A stretch of DNA of 64,000 bases from Camelus bactrianus. Taxonomy: Eukaryota; Chordata; Mammalia; Artiodactyla; Camelidae. Below the pieces are notes generated by a model. It was not told where the DNA came from, ran no database searches, and saw only the letters and a list, made by a program, of their open reading frames with translations. The DNA lies in the NCBI RefSeq assembly GCF_048773025.1, contig NC_133558.1, positions 19,450,501 through 19,514,500 of the forward strand. Reading direction: 5' to 3'. Made by a program: the position numbers and the translations under genes. This document shows positions 12,101 through 24,625 of the stretch, piece by piece (position 1 is the first letter of the stretch; each line of letters opens with the position of its first letter).

Positions 12101-13211
12101 CGTGAGCCCTTAGAAGGCAGGACTACGTGGGTGCCTGGAATGTGACCATCTGGTAAACCTTTGTTGAATTCATGCTCCTAAAATGTTCAACTGATAAAAC
12201 GTGAACAGTCTCATTATTCACCTTGAGTTGTACTCTCACTGGTTGATGCCTTGGCTGAACACTCAAAGCCTTTCACAAACTTTCTATAGTGCTAAACACT
12301 CAGAGACATTAACTAGAAATTATTAAATGACAACCTATCTCCTGAACTCACGGTGTCCAATTTCCCCCACCCTGCCACACACTAACTCCTGATTCCTTGA
12401 AACAGTTTTTTCCTTTTTGTCCTTCGTCAGCACGAATCTTACACATTAATCACACAGTCATACACAAATCATTCAAAATCCACCTCATTCACTAAATTCT
12501 CCCCAACCACCGTGGTGAACTTGAGTAAACGATTTCTCTGCTTCTCCTCCTAAAGATAGTTCTGATCTGTGACATCACTGCATGTGCATCAAAGTGTCAA
12601 TGAGGCGTCCCCAGAAGTATGGGTGCCGCCCCATATTAATAGCAAGCTTTTTCAGGACAAGCACTAGGTTACAACAGTCTGTTTTCCCACGTCCAGAGCC
12701 CCCAAATTATATGCGAGGCATGTATCCGTGATCTAATAAAATTGCTGGATTAATGGTTAATTAATTAATGGCTCAAAGACCCCAGCCTTCATTCTCAAGG
12801 GATAACTTGTGCATATACACCTGCCACCCCTGTCCCTGTGGGAACACCTGTCCGGAGGACCTCCTGATCCTGAAACCTGGGGTGAGGTGATGAGCACTGC
12901 TTCCCCTGTTCTCTCAGGCACCCATCTGCTTTCTGCAGCGGGTGCTGTTTGTTCAGACCACGCTCCGTGGTTTGGTTGTGGTATCACTGCACTTTTTCAG
13001 ATTTATTGGAAAATCTCAATCTGACTTGGGAAGATCCTGATCTTGTCATCAAAGCAACTTGGCTCCTGCATCAAGCCCTGAACTCAAGACTTGCCTTCAC
13101 CTCCTCACTGTCATGGGGATGAAGAGTTGTCATCCATGAACCAAAAGCACTAAGGCAGGGACTCCTGGAGCTGGTCAGACACAGTCATACAAACGCTGCA
13201 GAGAGTGTGAC
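9118..13211 (-). pseudogene. Divergent class I-like gene, dead copy
   Basis: Paralogue of the intact minus-strand gene at 36.2-45.7 kb, with the same exon order. Exon 2 (alpha1) runs from 13,211 down to about 12,900. Exon 3 (alpha2) runs from about 10,555 to 10,292. Exon 4 (alpha3) is 9,694-9,423, and a membrane-exon relic is near 9,300-9,160. Damage is plain: one base is missing at the start of exon 2; exon 3 has lost the first alpha2 cysteine (GCEL became DREF), contains a frameshift, and has donor GG instead of GT; exon 4 has acceptor GC instead of AG and is 272 rather than 276 bp; the membrane exon is out of frame. The introns still align with the intact copy (11,640-12,760 against 38,620-40,080). 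No leader exon is found upstream. The product cannot be made in this form. Confidence 0.85.
12050..12760 (+). repeat. L2-type LINE fragments in intron 2 of the pseudogene
   Basis: Two stretches (about 12,050-12,180 and 12,480-12,760) show L2 3'-end phrasing such as AGAAGGCAGGACTA and a later TTTGTTGAATTCATG. Matching copies lie at about 39,410-39,520 and 39,780-40,080 in the intact paralogue, so they predate the duplication. Confidence 0.5.
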
Positions 13212-14254
13212 CTGGGGTTACCATCAGTGGATTCAAAGTAAGCTCCACTATTCATCGAGCGAGACCCCTTCCCAATGTGTGAGAAATGAGTGTGTATGTC
13301 CTGCGTGTGTCTGTGTGTATAATAGGAGAGACAGGGCACAAACACACAATGATGGGAAAACAACTGTACCACAACTTCACAAGTGAATTCAAATCCCACA
13401 CTGAATAGGCACTGAGAGTATTTGGAGAAAAACAGTGGAAATGTTAGTTCGACACCTCCATAAGAAAACGGTCCAGAAGGAAGTAGTTCTTGAGCAGGGC
13501 TTGAAGAGGTAGAGGGTGAGGAGGAGTGGGGGAGTTTGGGAAACGCTCTCATGGCAGAGACGGAGGTGTCATTTGCCTGAAAGTAGGACTCTCCCCCAGG
13601 TCTCCTGCCTCTCACCCCCGGTGGTTCCCTCACTCTCCCCACAAAGTCCCCTCCCCCAGATCACCTCTGTTGTCTTGTGGAAAGCCCCCTGGCCTCAGAG
13701 TCGGGGAGTTCCATCCGTGCCACACCCTCCATTTCCTGGGGCGGTCACTTCCCTCTGTGGCTTCAGCTTCAGTATCTCCAGAACAAAGCCACTAGGCTAG
13801 AAGGCCCAGGGCCTCCAGGTCCTACTATTTTGTAATCCTAGGGCTTCTGAAGTCAGCCGGTGGGTCCACGTGCTGAGTGTGGAGGTGGAGCAGGTGGAGG
13901 GAGGGAGCCCCCGGATAGAAGGCACAGCCTGCAGCTGTCCTCGTCCCGGCCACCCTGGTCTCAAATCTGTCCTTTCCATGCCAGGACTTTTGATCCCTTG
14001 TTCTTCCTTCATCTAGCACATTCCACCCCAGCGACCTGCCCTAACCTCTGGTCTTGCCCCTTCATCTCTGCTGAAACGCTACTTCCTCAGGGATGGTTCA
14101 CCTCACCCCCAACATCCCCCCCCCCTCCGCAAGGAGAGTTTCTTCTGCTCACGTGCTTTCCTGGCCAGTGGGTGTCACGTGATTGCACAGCCACCACCTG
14201 CCTTAGAAATTCCTTGAAAACTGCAAGGGTTTAGCTCTTGTTGTTAGTGCCTGT

Positions 14255-14455
14255 AACAGTCCTGTATTAGACACTGTGCGTCAGAGAAGCAGAGCCCCAA
14301 GACACACGCACACATATAGATAAAAATACATTTAAAACTTGGCTCACGCGACTGTGGGGCTGCAATTCCAAAATGTGCCAGCTGGGCGGGCAAGCCGGAG
14401 ACCAGGGCAGGGCTGATGTCACAGACTGAATCCAAAGGCAGTCTGGGCCACAGAG
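14255..14455 (+). mobile_element. ERVL-type solo LTR fragment (copy A)
   Basis: 5' part of an old LTR with the phrase TTGGCTCACGCGACTGTGG and an adjacent AT/CA-rich stretch. A related LTR lies at 40,880-41,215 in intron 1 of the intact paralogue, at a comparable place relative to exon 2. Both are incomplete. Probably inserted before the gene duplication. Confidence 0.5.
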
Positions 14456-14689
14456 TCCCTGGGCTGTATCTTCGTTACTCTGAGAGTTAGGAAAATCATG
14501 TTTATCATTACCCTGTATTACACAACTTCTGAAAAACGTGTTCGTTTGGCTTTTCTTTTTTCTTATTGTTGGTGTCCTGAAGTTTTTTGGAAATAATAAT
14601 TGTGCCGTGTTTTGAAACCTATAAATTCAAGAACTTCTAATAGTAAACAGTGAGAATGAAGGACAAAGGAAGTTTGGAAACTTATTAAC

Positions 14690-16045
14690 ATTCAGAAATT
14701 AACCAACACAATTTAAACTCATGGATTATCCTGGCTTAAAGAAGAAATCAGAAGGGAAATTAGAAATCTTTTTAACTCAATGAAAATGAAATAAAAATTT
14801 GTGGGATGTTTCAAAAGCAGCATTAGAGGGAGATTTATCACTTCAAACGAATAATAAGAGGCTCTTACAAACAATTTAAACAAATAAATTAGATAATGAG
14901 TATGAAAATGAACCAATTTCTTTAAAGACATCATATACTGAACTGAATTGAGAACAAATAGGAAAACTAATTAATCTCATATGAATTAAAGAAATTAAAT
15001 ACGTAATTTTTTTAATTCAACAAAGAGCCTGGTGAATTCTATCCAACATTTAAGTATTAACACCAGTCCTATACAAACTCTTGGAGAAAATGCAGGAGGA
15101 AGAAACGCTTTCCAAATTGTTTTATGAGGTTAGTAATACCCTGATACCAAAACCAGATAAAGATGTCAAAAAAAAGTAACTTCAAATCAGTGTCACTCAT
15201 GAATCCTTAAGGAAACATCAGCAAGTGGAAGCCAACATGTTAGGAACAAGAACGATATATCTCAGGAGGCACCTTTGGATGAATATATAGAAATCAATGT
15301 AATGTATCATATTAATGTATCAAATCTCTCAGCACACTGGGAGTAAAAGCCCACTTGTTTAATTTGATGAATGACATCTATGGAAAAGCTAGAACTGACA
15401 TCATACTTTATGGTGAAAGACTGGATACTTTCTATGTAATGTAAAGAACAAGGTAAGGATGCCAACACTCACCATTTCTACTAAACATCTAGTATGTTTC
15501 TATTGTACTAGAGGTCCTAGCCAGAGCATTGATCAATGAAAAGCAATAAAAGAGATAGAAATATAAAAAAAGATTTATTTGCCAGTGACATGATTGTGTG
15601 CATAGAAGTTCCCCCCAAAAAAGCTTCTAGAACTAACAGGTAAATAAAAGGAGACTGCAGGCTACAAGGTCAATTGGGTTGCTATGTACCAGTAATGTAA
15701 CATTAAGAAAATGAATAATTTAAAATTCCATTCATAATAGCATCAAAATAAAACATTCAGGCATCATTTTAAAGAGAGTGTGCCAGATTTGAACCCTGAA
15801 GTCTACATAGTACACCTGAGAGAAAGTAAGGAAAAACTAAAGAAATGGGGATAAACTCCACATTCACTGATTAGCATTGTCAATATTAAGGCCCCAGTTC
15901 TCACAAAATCAATCCATACATTGAAAGCAAATCAATTCAGAATCCTAAACACTAATCAAAACTCTGACAGTGTCTTTTAAGAAACTTACCTGCTGAGTCT
16001 ACAATTTATATGCAAATGCAAAGGACTTTGAATAGTCAAAATAAT
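14690..16045 (+). mobile_element. Old LINE-1 ORF2 fragment
   Basis: Decayed L1 with the reverse-transcriptase-region phrase CCTGATACCAAAACCAGA near 15,141 and later L1-like ORF2 wording. Many stops in all frames. It is 5' and 3' truncated and shows no poly-A tail of its own. Confidence 0.65.
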
Positions 16046-17127
16046 GACTAAAAAGGGAGCTCAGGTCTCCTGTCATCATCCCTGTGGCCACACGAGGGCA
16101 CCACCACTCTGCTCTCTCCTATTCAGCACAGCTCTGGAAGCAGAGGGGCTGCGGTCTCAGTCAGAGATGGGAGATGAAGGTGCCTTCTGAGTAGTTCTGG
16201 GTTCGGGCTGCGGGCAGGCAGGGAGTGGAGGAGAGGAGAGCCCTGGAATCCTGCCCTGACTCTAAGGTTCCCATCTTTTCTCCTCAATACCCCTTTCACA
16301 ACTTCATTGATGAAAACAACCTGAAAAACTCAAAAGATCAGTTTCTTCCACTGCCTCTTCACTTCTGGCAAATATTAAAATTTTTTGAATTTTAGTATAG
16401 TTTGAGATTTACAAAAAAGTAACAAAGTTAGTACAGAGTTACTGTATATCCCACACTCAGTTTCCCTATGGGAACATCTCATATCACTGTCATACATTTG
16501 TCACAGCTAATGAAGCAATATTGATACAATATTACTGAATTCTAAAATTTATCTAGATTTCATTAATTTTCCTTTTTTCTGATCCAGGATCCTATCAAAA
16601 CCACATTGCATTGAGTCCCAATCCTGTCTCTTTCAGACTTCTCGGACTGTGGCAGACTTCCCCCGGTTTTGATGACCTTGACATTTGGGGAGTACTGCTC
16701 AGGGATGTTGTAGACTCATTTGACTTGACTGACTGGGGCAAAGGGTTTGGGGGGAAAAGACCACAGAGATGAAGTGACATTCTCCACACATCGAGGCTGT
16801 GTGCTCTCCACTTGATTATCACTAACAAATTCACCTCGTCACCTGGCTACGGTACATTTCCCAGGTTTCTCCTGAATTTTTACTTTTCCTTCCCCACTTT
16901 TCACACTGTAGTCTTTAGAAGAAAGCCACTAAGTGCAGCCCACACTTGAGGGGTGCTCTGCTATAAACACTACTGTGCAGGGTTTTGTGCAAATAAAAGT
17001 TTTCAAATGAGATGACACAGTACTGGAGTGATCAGCAAGTTGGACGGTGAGTCTGTGTCTGTGTTTATAAGAAACTGCTGACCGTCCCTGCAGTGGCTGC
17101 GCTGCTTCGTATTCCTGCAGCAGTGCC

Positions 17128-17145
17128 GGGGGGGGGGGGGGGGGG
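17128..17145 (+). repeat. Homopolymer run of 18 G
   Basis: An uninterrupted run of about 18 guanines, flanked by CC on both sides. It could form a G-quadruplex and is also a likely sequencing-error site, so its exact length is uncertain. Confidence 0.85.
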
Positions 17146-18916
17146 CCTTCTGCGGCTCCACGTCCTGCTCAGCGCCTGGCATCTCCTGTTCCTGGATTCC
17201 AGCTGTTCTCATAGGTGTGATGGTGCGTCACTGTTGTTTTTATTTACATATCCTGATAACATGATGTGGACCATCATTTCATACCCATTTCCACTGATAA
17301 ATCTTCTATGATGTAATGTTTATCAGACTTTTCTCCACTTTTAAATTGTTTGCTTTCATATTGCTGAGTTTAAAAGTTCTATGTATGTTCTAAAACAGGT
17401 CTTGTATCAGATATGTGAATTTGCAAATAATTTCTCTCTGTCCGTGGCTGGAGTTTTTACTCAGATAACAGTATACAGTAATGCATAAATATATTTTTCT
17501 GGGGAGAAAAATGAGAAATTACTAACTGCAGAGGCTTCTGAGTAGAGGACTTGGGTGACCAGGGGATGAGGGAAACAGTATGACTTACTTATTTTTGTAT
17601 ACTCTTGAGTGTCTTTTGAATTCTCTTTTGTGCACATAAACAATGTTTTCAAAAAGCACATGACATTAAAACCCCTTACACTTGTGAAACACTTGACATT
17701 CATCTTCAGCTCATGTGTCAGGACGCACATTCTGATCCTCTATTCCAGACCCATCACCTTTTGACTGAGTTCTTCTGCCTCAGAGATTCCATTGCTGGAA
17801 TAGATGGGCTGGACTGTATGGAAAAATTCGTCCAAAGATATAGCTAAAAATGCCACATAAAATACAAAAAAAAATATTGTTAGAAGTATCAAAGAGTTTA
17901 TAAGATACTAATAAATGACCACACCCCCAAAAGAAGGGAAGGATCCTGCTTGGCTCCAGCTCTGCATCCCCCTGTTCTTGCTCTTGTCTTTTCCTATCCA
18001 TCTGCCTTTCTTTTTAAAAATTTAACAAAGTTTTAAAATCCTTATTATAATGTATATGTGTAAAGTATAGTGTATAATATAATGTATATTCACTGTAAAA
18101 CAAAGTATAAATGTTAAAATGACAAAGAAAAATGAACTATAATTCTCACACCAACAATAACTGCATTTTCTTTCAGTTGATTACACATCCTTCTGCTGCT
18201 GCCCAAGTGCTGGAACTTTCTCTAGGCTGATGAGCACAGACCTCAGTGGCCCCCATCCTGCACTCTCAGATGCCATGTCCTGAGTCACGTCACTCTCCCA
18301 CCTCCTGAGAAGGCTGTGTCTCACTTCCTCCTCCCTCCTCAATCCCCTCCACTCCCTCCTCACTCCTTATTCTTAACGGTGAGCTCTGTTTTCACTCAGA
18401 AAATAAGAGGACTCCCGTGAGAATGACATCATCATCCTCCCGCACTCCTGCATCTGCACCTGTATCCTCACCTTCCCCCCAGTGATGATGGATGGTCCCT
18501 CCTGCTAAGGCTGCCCCTCAGGGAGGGCACAGGATGCAGCTCCTCCATCCCCTGTATCAGCAGTTTCCCACTCTCTGATGCCTCCTTCATTCCTGCCTAC
18601 AGCTGCCATTGCTCCCATTAAAATTAATCAAACAAATCTAAATAAATGAAAACAAAACTCTCCCATAAACATCTGCCACTCTATGTCCAGTTTCCTCCCA
18701 ACACTTGCCCCATGTCTATGACTCTTCTTACAGAACAATTCCCGAGTCCATCTCACATCTACTAGGTTGTCCTCTTATTTTTAGATGGATATATGCACAT
18801 AGTTGTAAGAAGTAAAATACTTCTACAAGACTTGATATCCAAGCAGATGGCTCAATGTTCCATGTCCCCCCATCTCTTAAATCTCATAGACAAGCTATTT
18901 TTCAAATTTTAACTGA

Positions 18917-19042
18917 GTGGGGAGGGTATAGCTCAGTGGTAGAGTATGTGTTTAGCATGCACGAGACCCTGGGTTCAATCTTCAGTACCTTCATCAAAAA
19001 ATAAATAAATAAAGCTAATTCCCCCCCAAAAATTTTTTAAAA
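18917..19042 (+). mobile_element. Camelid Ala-tRNA SINE (Vic-1 type)
   Basis: tRNA-like head with A box (TAGCTCAGTGG) and B box (GGTTCAATC), then an A/T-rich tail with ATAAATAAATAAA. Plus orientation. Confidence 0.9.
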
Positions 19043-22000
19043 CACTTTTAGCTGATTCTCTAATTATTTCTTCTATGCCTCTAAATAGCATGTTTATAAT
19101 ACTCCTTCCTTGTTTTTCAGTTTTATATACCATCTTTAGTTAATTGGTTCTTTCCCATACCACCATCCTCCCTCTATAATTATAATTCATAAATTTATAA
19201 ATCTTACCATTTTGATTAGCTCACGGTGCAGTGTTTGCATTGTTATGATGATGGAAATGTTAGTCACAACTGAGCATTTAGTAGACTTTCCTTTCCTTGA
19301 ATGATTTTTTATTTTCCCTGGAATAAATAATACCTTAGTTATGTTGTATTCATTTTAAATCATTACAAAACACTCCGCAGACCCTAAGTCTTCCCAAATA
19401 TTTTTGAGCACATCTGATATTCCACTAACTTCATCTCTTTACACAGACCTGTCTGACAGTCCTCAGTCCTGCCTATGCGGACTGTGGGCGGGGTCCCTGC
19501 ACACGTGGGGCAGGGCTGACATCCCGATCTCCTTCACCTCCTCCTGGGCAGCCCTCTCCCTCTCTTGTTTGTCTCCCCTGAGGTTTGGATCCCATGTATT
19601 TCCTGTTTCTTGTTTTCTCCATCATCCCTGCCTCCCCCACCAACTTTGCCTAATAGTGTCCCAGGGAAAGGAGCACGGAAATTACAGCAGTGAAACTCTG
19701 AAATTTCTTAGGCTCCCCTAGGGCTTACATGTTGACTTCATATTGAATTCTGTTGGAAATACTTGTTTCTCCCAGAATTCAGAAGGCATTGCTTCACTAT
19801 CTTCTAGCCCCATGAAGTTTTCAAGGTCTCTTCTTTTCCACCCTCTGTCTGAAATGTCATTGTGATTGTCTTGGGCTGGGTCTGTTTTCATCCACTGCAC
19901 TAAGAGTTTGGTTGGGACATTCAGGATGTAAATGCTGGTCTTAATCTGAGTTTTCTTATGATTCCTACTCTCCATTATTTTTGAAACTCCTTTTATTAAC
20001 TTGTTAAAATCCCTTGATTGACAGATTAGTATTCTAATAGGTCTTGTCTCCTCCTTGTCATTATTTTTCCAACTACTTACTGACAGTATGACTCTAATCT
20101 TCCACTTCATCTATTCAAGTATTCATTCTATGACATTTTTAATTCCCAAGAGCTCTTTTTCATTCTATGATTGTATATAATTATATAGAATTCTGGTTTT
20201 ATTTCACATTCCATTTATCTTTTCCATCTTTCAGACATTACTGATATCAGCGGCAGGGGACCTGTCAGGACTTCTGTTATCTGCTCTCATGGCATCATGA
20301 GCTCTTCCTCACGGCACTTAGCGCAGTCGTGCTGTGCATCTGTCTTGGTCATTTCTGTCCCTCTCCCGCACAGCAGAGCCCGTCTCCCATCAGCAGGCGC
20401 CTAACTGTTGCTCTCCTCCAGTGTCTCCAGATCCTGATGCAAGGTGGCCTCGAAATAGATGCTCCTTAACCTCTCTGAGGCTCCCTTTCCCTGTCTGCAC
20501 AAAAGGATCACACATTGGGCCCCTCATGGGTCTGCTTTGAGGTATAAATTGACCCTGTATGTAAATCACATGGAATGACTGCCTGAGACATAGTTAGTTC
20601 TCCTCTGTTCATAGTGACCATCATTACAGTGATTGTAGCATTTAGATTATTTCCACTCTTTACTTCTATAAACCACAATTCAAGATACATCCTTGAATGT
20701 GTATTTTTGAGAACATGTCTAATCATCTTCTTAGGATAAATTTCTAAAAGAGAAGTTTCTGTGTCAAAATGTAAGCATATTGAAATTGTTGAGACATTAA
20801 CACGACCAACTGTGGAGCCCCAGCTCCGCTTCTCACAACACTGAGGCCCGTGTAAGTGTGAGACCAATTCCTGTGGTCGGAGTCTGCTTTGTCCTTCTGA
20901 ATTCAATATTTTAAAGTAACTATATCCCAAATGAAAAATAACTAAAGAATATTAGAAAACAATTTGGAACATTGACATCACACAAGGACACCTGAGACCA
21001 TGACACAGGGAGACAAGACAAGACCATGACATCATTCTGTACAGACCAAACAAGGTGGCACTGTGACCCTCACAATGTACCAAACCTCTCCCTGTGGTCA
21101 TACAGCGACCACTGCTTCTGTCTAGTTACAGCTGTATCCTCGCTCTAGTTGCCCTCCCTCCCGGTAAGATTTACTCAGGTGCCCAGTCATAGAATTTTCC
21201 CTCACTTCCTAACAACATTCAATCTAGAATGAGCCCCTGCTTCCAAATCCCTCCTCAGAATCACCCAACCAAAGCCGTATGTACGTTCTGGCTAACACTC
21301 ACACTCAGACACCGTGGGCCTGATGCTGTGTGATCTCCCTCGCTGCTCCCAGTAATAAATCCAACCTGCTTGCCCACAGATGTGCTCCAGGTGGTCTTTG
21401 GCTGAAGAACACTGAGGCACGTCACACCTTTTGTCTGTCAAATTTTTTATGTCTTTGAGTTGAATATGAGCGTGTGTTTTAAATCTTTGTAAGTGTGTAG
21501 TTGACACAGAGAGGATTTGTGTATTTCTTTATGGTTTTTCATCTTTAGGATTATGCTTAGTGAATTATTTGTTCCACAATTGTAAAAATTCACGTAGCTT
21601 TTCATCTAGGAGGGGATGGTGAGGAGAGAAGGGTCCAAGGGTGAAGGGAAACAGAATTCACTGAATTTGGGAGTAAAACATAGGAGGAACAGTAGGTCAA
21701 GATTTCTAAGGTGGTTGAATTCTAAGGTGTACATCTTCTGCTTTATAATTTACAAGTATGTACAGGACCTGCAAGGCATTTGACATATATTGTGGCCAAT
21801 AAATACTTTCTCCTGGGCTAATTGAAAGACTTACATGCCTGCCCATGTTTATCAGGTTAATGAAAACATCCAGAGTTCCAATGTAACATAGATAAGGATT
21901 AGTTCCAGTGATGGGCATTTTTGAACACTTATGACCTGATAGTGATAAACCATGGTTTGGTTAATGTCTATACACTGTAATTGTTAAAATACATATTAAT

Positions 22001-22169
22001 TAAACTTTCTTGGGCATGTTGTGTTTTAAGGATACATCTAAGACCCACATAGACAAACCCATGCCTTCCACTGACTTTTTTAATATTTATCAACCAATGA
22101 GTCACAAAGTATCTTCTTGGGGAACAGACAATTTTAAGAGCATTCTGGATATGCACCATCCCATATGCT

Positions 22170-22335
22170 AGACTATCAGCATATGGTTATTTAAATAAAA
22201 TAAATGAAATTAAAGGTGCTCAGCACAATAGTGATTTCTGAGGTGCCACATGTAGCTAGTGGCTACCACTGAGGAGAGCACAGATATAGATCAATTTCTC
22301 CATCACGGAACGTTCTGTTGGACAGGACTGCTCCC
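22170..22335 (+). mobile_element. Short hAT-like nonautonomous DNA transposon fragment
   Basis: Contains the phrases CACATGTAGCTAGTGGCTACC and TGTTGGACAGGACTG, characteristic of a widespread mammalian nonautonomous DNA transposon. A fuller relative lies at 63,165-63,505. Family name not certain. Confidence 0.45.
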
Positions 22336-22744
22336 CATGCTTTGTGGGCCTCACATCAGATGCATTAGACCCACGTGAGATGAAAGGGCCAATGTTATTT
22401 CTCTGAGAAACTATTGCAGATTTCTGTCTGGGATATGAATACATATTAAGCTGGTGTATAACAAACCCAAAATAGGTTATGAGTGGGTCTGGTGCCTTCA
22501 GGCCCAGACTGTTTCCAGTTCCATAGTGGTGTTACCTGTCCCTCCATCTCCCTTCCCAGACTGAGGACTCTCTCTGTTATTCTTTTCCAGGGAGTGGGTT
22601 TTCTTCTAAGGGAGCCCAGGGGCAGAGCTTTCAGCTAAGTCTGGGGAGGCAGGGAGTTTCCAGCTCAGAGAGAGGGATTCTGGGACATGAACAAGAGGCA
22701 AAAGTGGGGACCGGCTGGGAGACTCTCCTTGGTTTATTCAGAAC

Positions 22745-24050
22745 AGCAGTTCTCAAAGTGTGGTCTGTGAAACCCTTGAAGTCACTGAGACCCTTTCACA
22801 GGATCCGTCAGTTCAAAACTATTTTCATAGCATCACTGACACATTATTTGCCTTTACTCTATGTTGACATTTGCATTGAGGTAAAGTTTAGTAATAATGA
22901 AGACTTCTGGCAGCAAACTGCAATAGTAATTATTTTCCACCACAACTTACTTGCAGAAAAAAAAAAACAGGTTTGTTTTTAAATGTCCTTCTTGAAGCAT
23001 TAAAAACTATCTGTCCTAAATCATCATCATTAAATTCACATTTTAAAAATACCTTATATGATGACGTGGGAAGCACACATAAAACAACACTTCTGCCACA
23101 TTCTGAAGTCCTATGTCCCAGGGAAAATAATGCGTGTGAGCTGAGCTAGCCTCCTTTTTCCTGAAATACTATTTTTACTTGAAAGGATGAGTTGGGGGGT
23201 GGTTATAGCTCAGTGGTAGGATGCGTGCTTAGCATTCAGGAAGTCCTAGGTTCAAGTCCCATAAATAAAACCTAATTGCCTACCCCCACAAAAAATTAGA
23301 AATGAAACATGAAACTAAATAAATAAATATATCAGTAAAAAAAAAAAAAAAAGAATGAATGACAGAGAAACTATAATTATTTACACTTGGTCAGCTGTCA
23401 TACACTTTCTCAAAAAGGAAGTGAGAAAGATTTTCTTCCTTCAGGAAAATAAACTGAGAGTTGCAACTGCCACCTAGAATTTTGGAAAACTTGTGATTCA
23501 TCGCGTAAGCTTTCAGCTTCCCATTAGGTTAACTACTCTGTTGGCATCTGTGGTAATATGATCATATATGATGATTTTTTGATAATTTTGATTAAATACA
23601 TAGACACTGGAAGATCTATATAACTCAGTGAAACAATGTATAGGCTAAAAAATATCGTTCATCAGTACAAGAGACATTCAGTGTGCAAGACAGGCCTATG
23701 GATTTTAATGTAACAGAATAGGAAATATACAATTATATTGTTTCAGGCCCACTTTGCAAATAACTTTTGAGAAACTACAACTTGTGTAGTTTTAGTTTTG
23801 TATCAAAGAGGAACATTCCACAATTATCTGAGGTTATTAAAAATACTACTCCTACATATGTGTGAGCCTCTTTATAGACTGCAATCAAAATAAGGGATTA
23901 AACGCAGAAGCAAACTTGAAAATCCAGTGGCCTTCTAATGAGACAGACGAGAAAGAGACCTGCAAAAATGTAAAAATGTAAAAAGCTCCACCTTCTCACT
24001 ATCACGTTTATTCTGGGAAATTGTTATATTTTGTATTAAAGGGAAGGGGC
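22745..24050 (+). mobile_element. hAT (Charlie-type) DNA transposon fossil with transposase remnant
   Basis: Opens with the hAT terminal phrase CAGTTCTCAAAGTGTGG and continues as a decayed transposase. Recognisable phrases include TTGGAAAACTTGTGATTC, GGAAGATCTATATAACTCAG, CAGGCCTATGGATTTTAATG and AACGCAGAAGCAAAC, which encode the C-terminal hAT dimerisation region in related elements. A SINE interrupts it at 23,193-23,352. Stops occur in every frame; no functional transposase remains. Confidence 0.65.
23193..23352 (+). mobile_element. Camelid Ala-tRNA SINE inside the hAT fossil
   Basis: A box TAGCTCAGTGG is intact, and the B-box region reads GGTTCAAGTCC. It has a long A-rich tail. It splits the hAT element, so it is younger than it. 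Confidence 0.85.
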
Positions 24051-24059
24051 TATTAATAT

Positions 24060-24195
24060 TTACCTAAATTAATTTTTTAATAATTGAAGTGCTGTCAATT
24101 ACAATGTGTCAATCTCGTGTACAGCACGATGTCCCAGTCTTGCATATACATGCATATATTCGTTTTCATGTTTTTTTTCCATTAAAGGTTATTAC
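24060..24195 (-). mobile_element. LINE-1 3' end fragment
   Basis: Carries the camelid/artiodactyl L1 3' tail phrase on the minus strand (plus-strand wording TGTACAGCACGATGTC, CATATACATGCATATATTCG). Truncated. Confidence 0.6.
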
Positions 24196-24470
24196 AATTT
24201 TTTTAATTTAACAGTATTACTCCTAGTATGGAAAATATAGATAGATAATATCCTTGAGGTGTTCCTAATTTGGAAGACTATATAGATATTCTGACCAAAA
24301 ACTTTGAAAATCACTGAATTAGCCCCTGGGCCAGGACTCAGTGAGACTTGGTGACGAAGAGCTCTCGGTGCAGAAGGGGAGGGATCAGGGCAAAGTCCCA
24401 GGTTCCCGGGACGGAGTGGCTCTCGGGGGTCTCACCGAGGGCGAGGTCTGGGGCGAGAACGCTCGGTGCT

Positions 24471-24584
24471 GGGGGTTCCCCTTCTCCCCGGGCCTTCCAG
24501 CCTGGACACTCGTGACGCGGTCCCAGTCCTCACTCCATTTGGTGTCGGGTTTCTACAAAAGCCAATCGGTTCCCGGTTATAAAG
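24471..24584 (+). promoter_or_regulatory. Class I-type promoter of the 24.6 kb pseudogene
   Basis: Ordered class I promoter elements are visible: a kappaB/enhancer A-like GGGGGTTCCCC at 24,471-24,481, a site-alpha/X2-like TGACGCG at 24,513-24,519, CCAAT at 24,562-24,566, and a TATA-like TTATAAAG near 24,577. No good ISRE is seen between the kappaB site and X2. The gene it serves is broken. Confidence 0.7.
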
Positions 24585-24625
24585 TCCGCATGGACCAGTC
24601 CTCACTCTGCTTCTCGAAGACTCTG

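Larger units (their letters stand above)
16046..22160. other. Intergenic repeat debris, no gene
   Basis: Holds minus-strand L1 remnants at about 17,200-17,460 and 20,590-20,830. The latter has a TAGGATAAATTTCTAAAAG-type phrase. A possible old LINE piece spans 19,700-20,130, a G-run sits at 17,128, and one SINE is listed separately. The 17,460-17,760 stretch resembles 27,835-28,160. No gene motifs are seen. Confidence 0.5.

Noticed and set aside
17340-20830. Possible segmental duplication with 27.4-30.5 kb
   Set aside because: Most of the likeness is explained by L1 fragments in the same orientation. Only 17,460-17,760 against 27,835-28,160 may be more than that, so it is not claimed.
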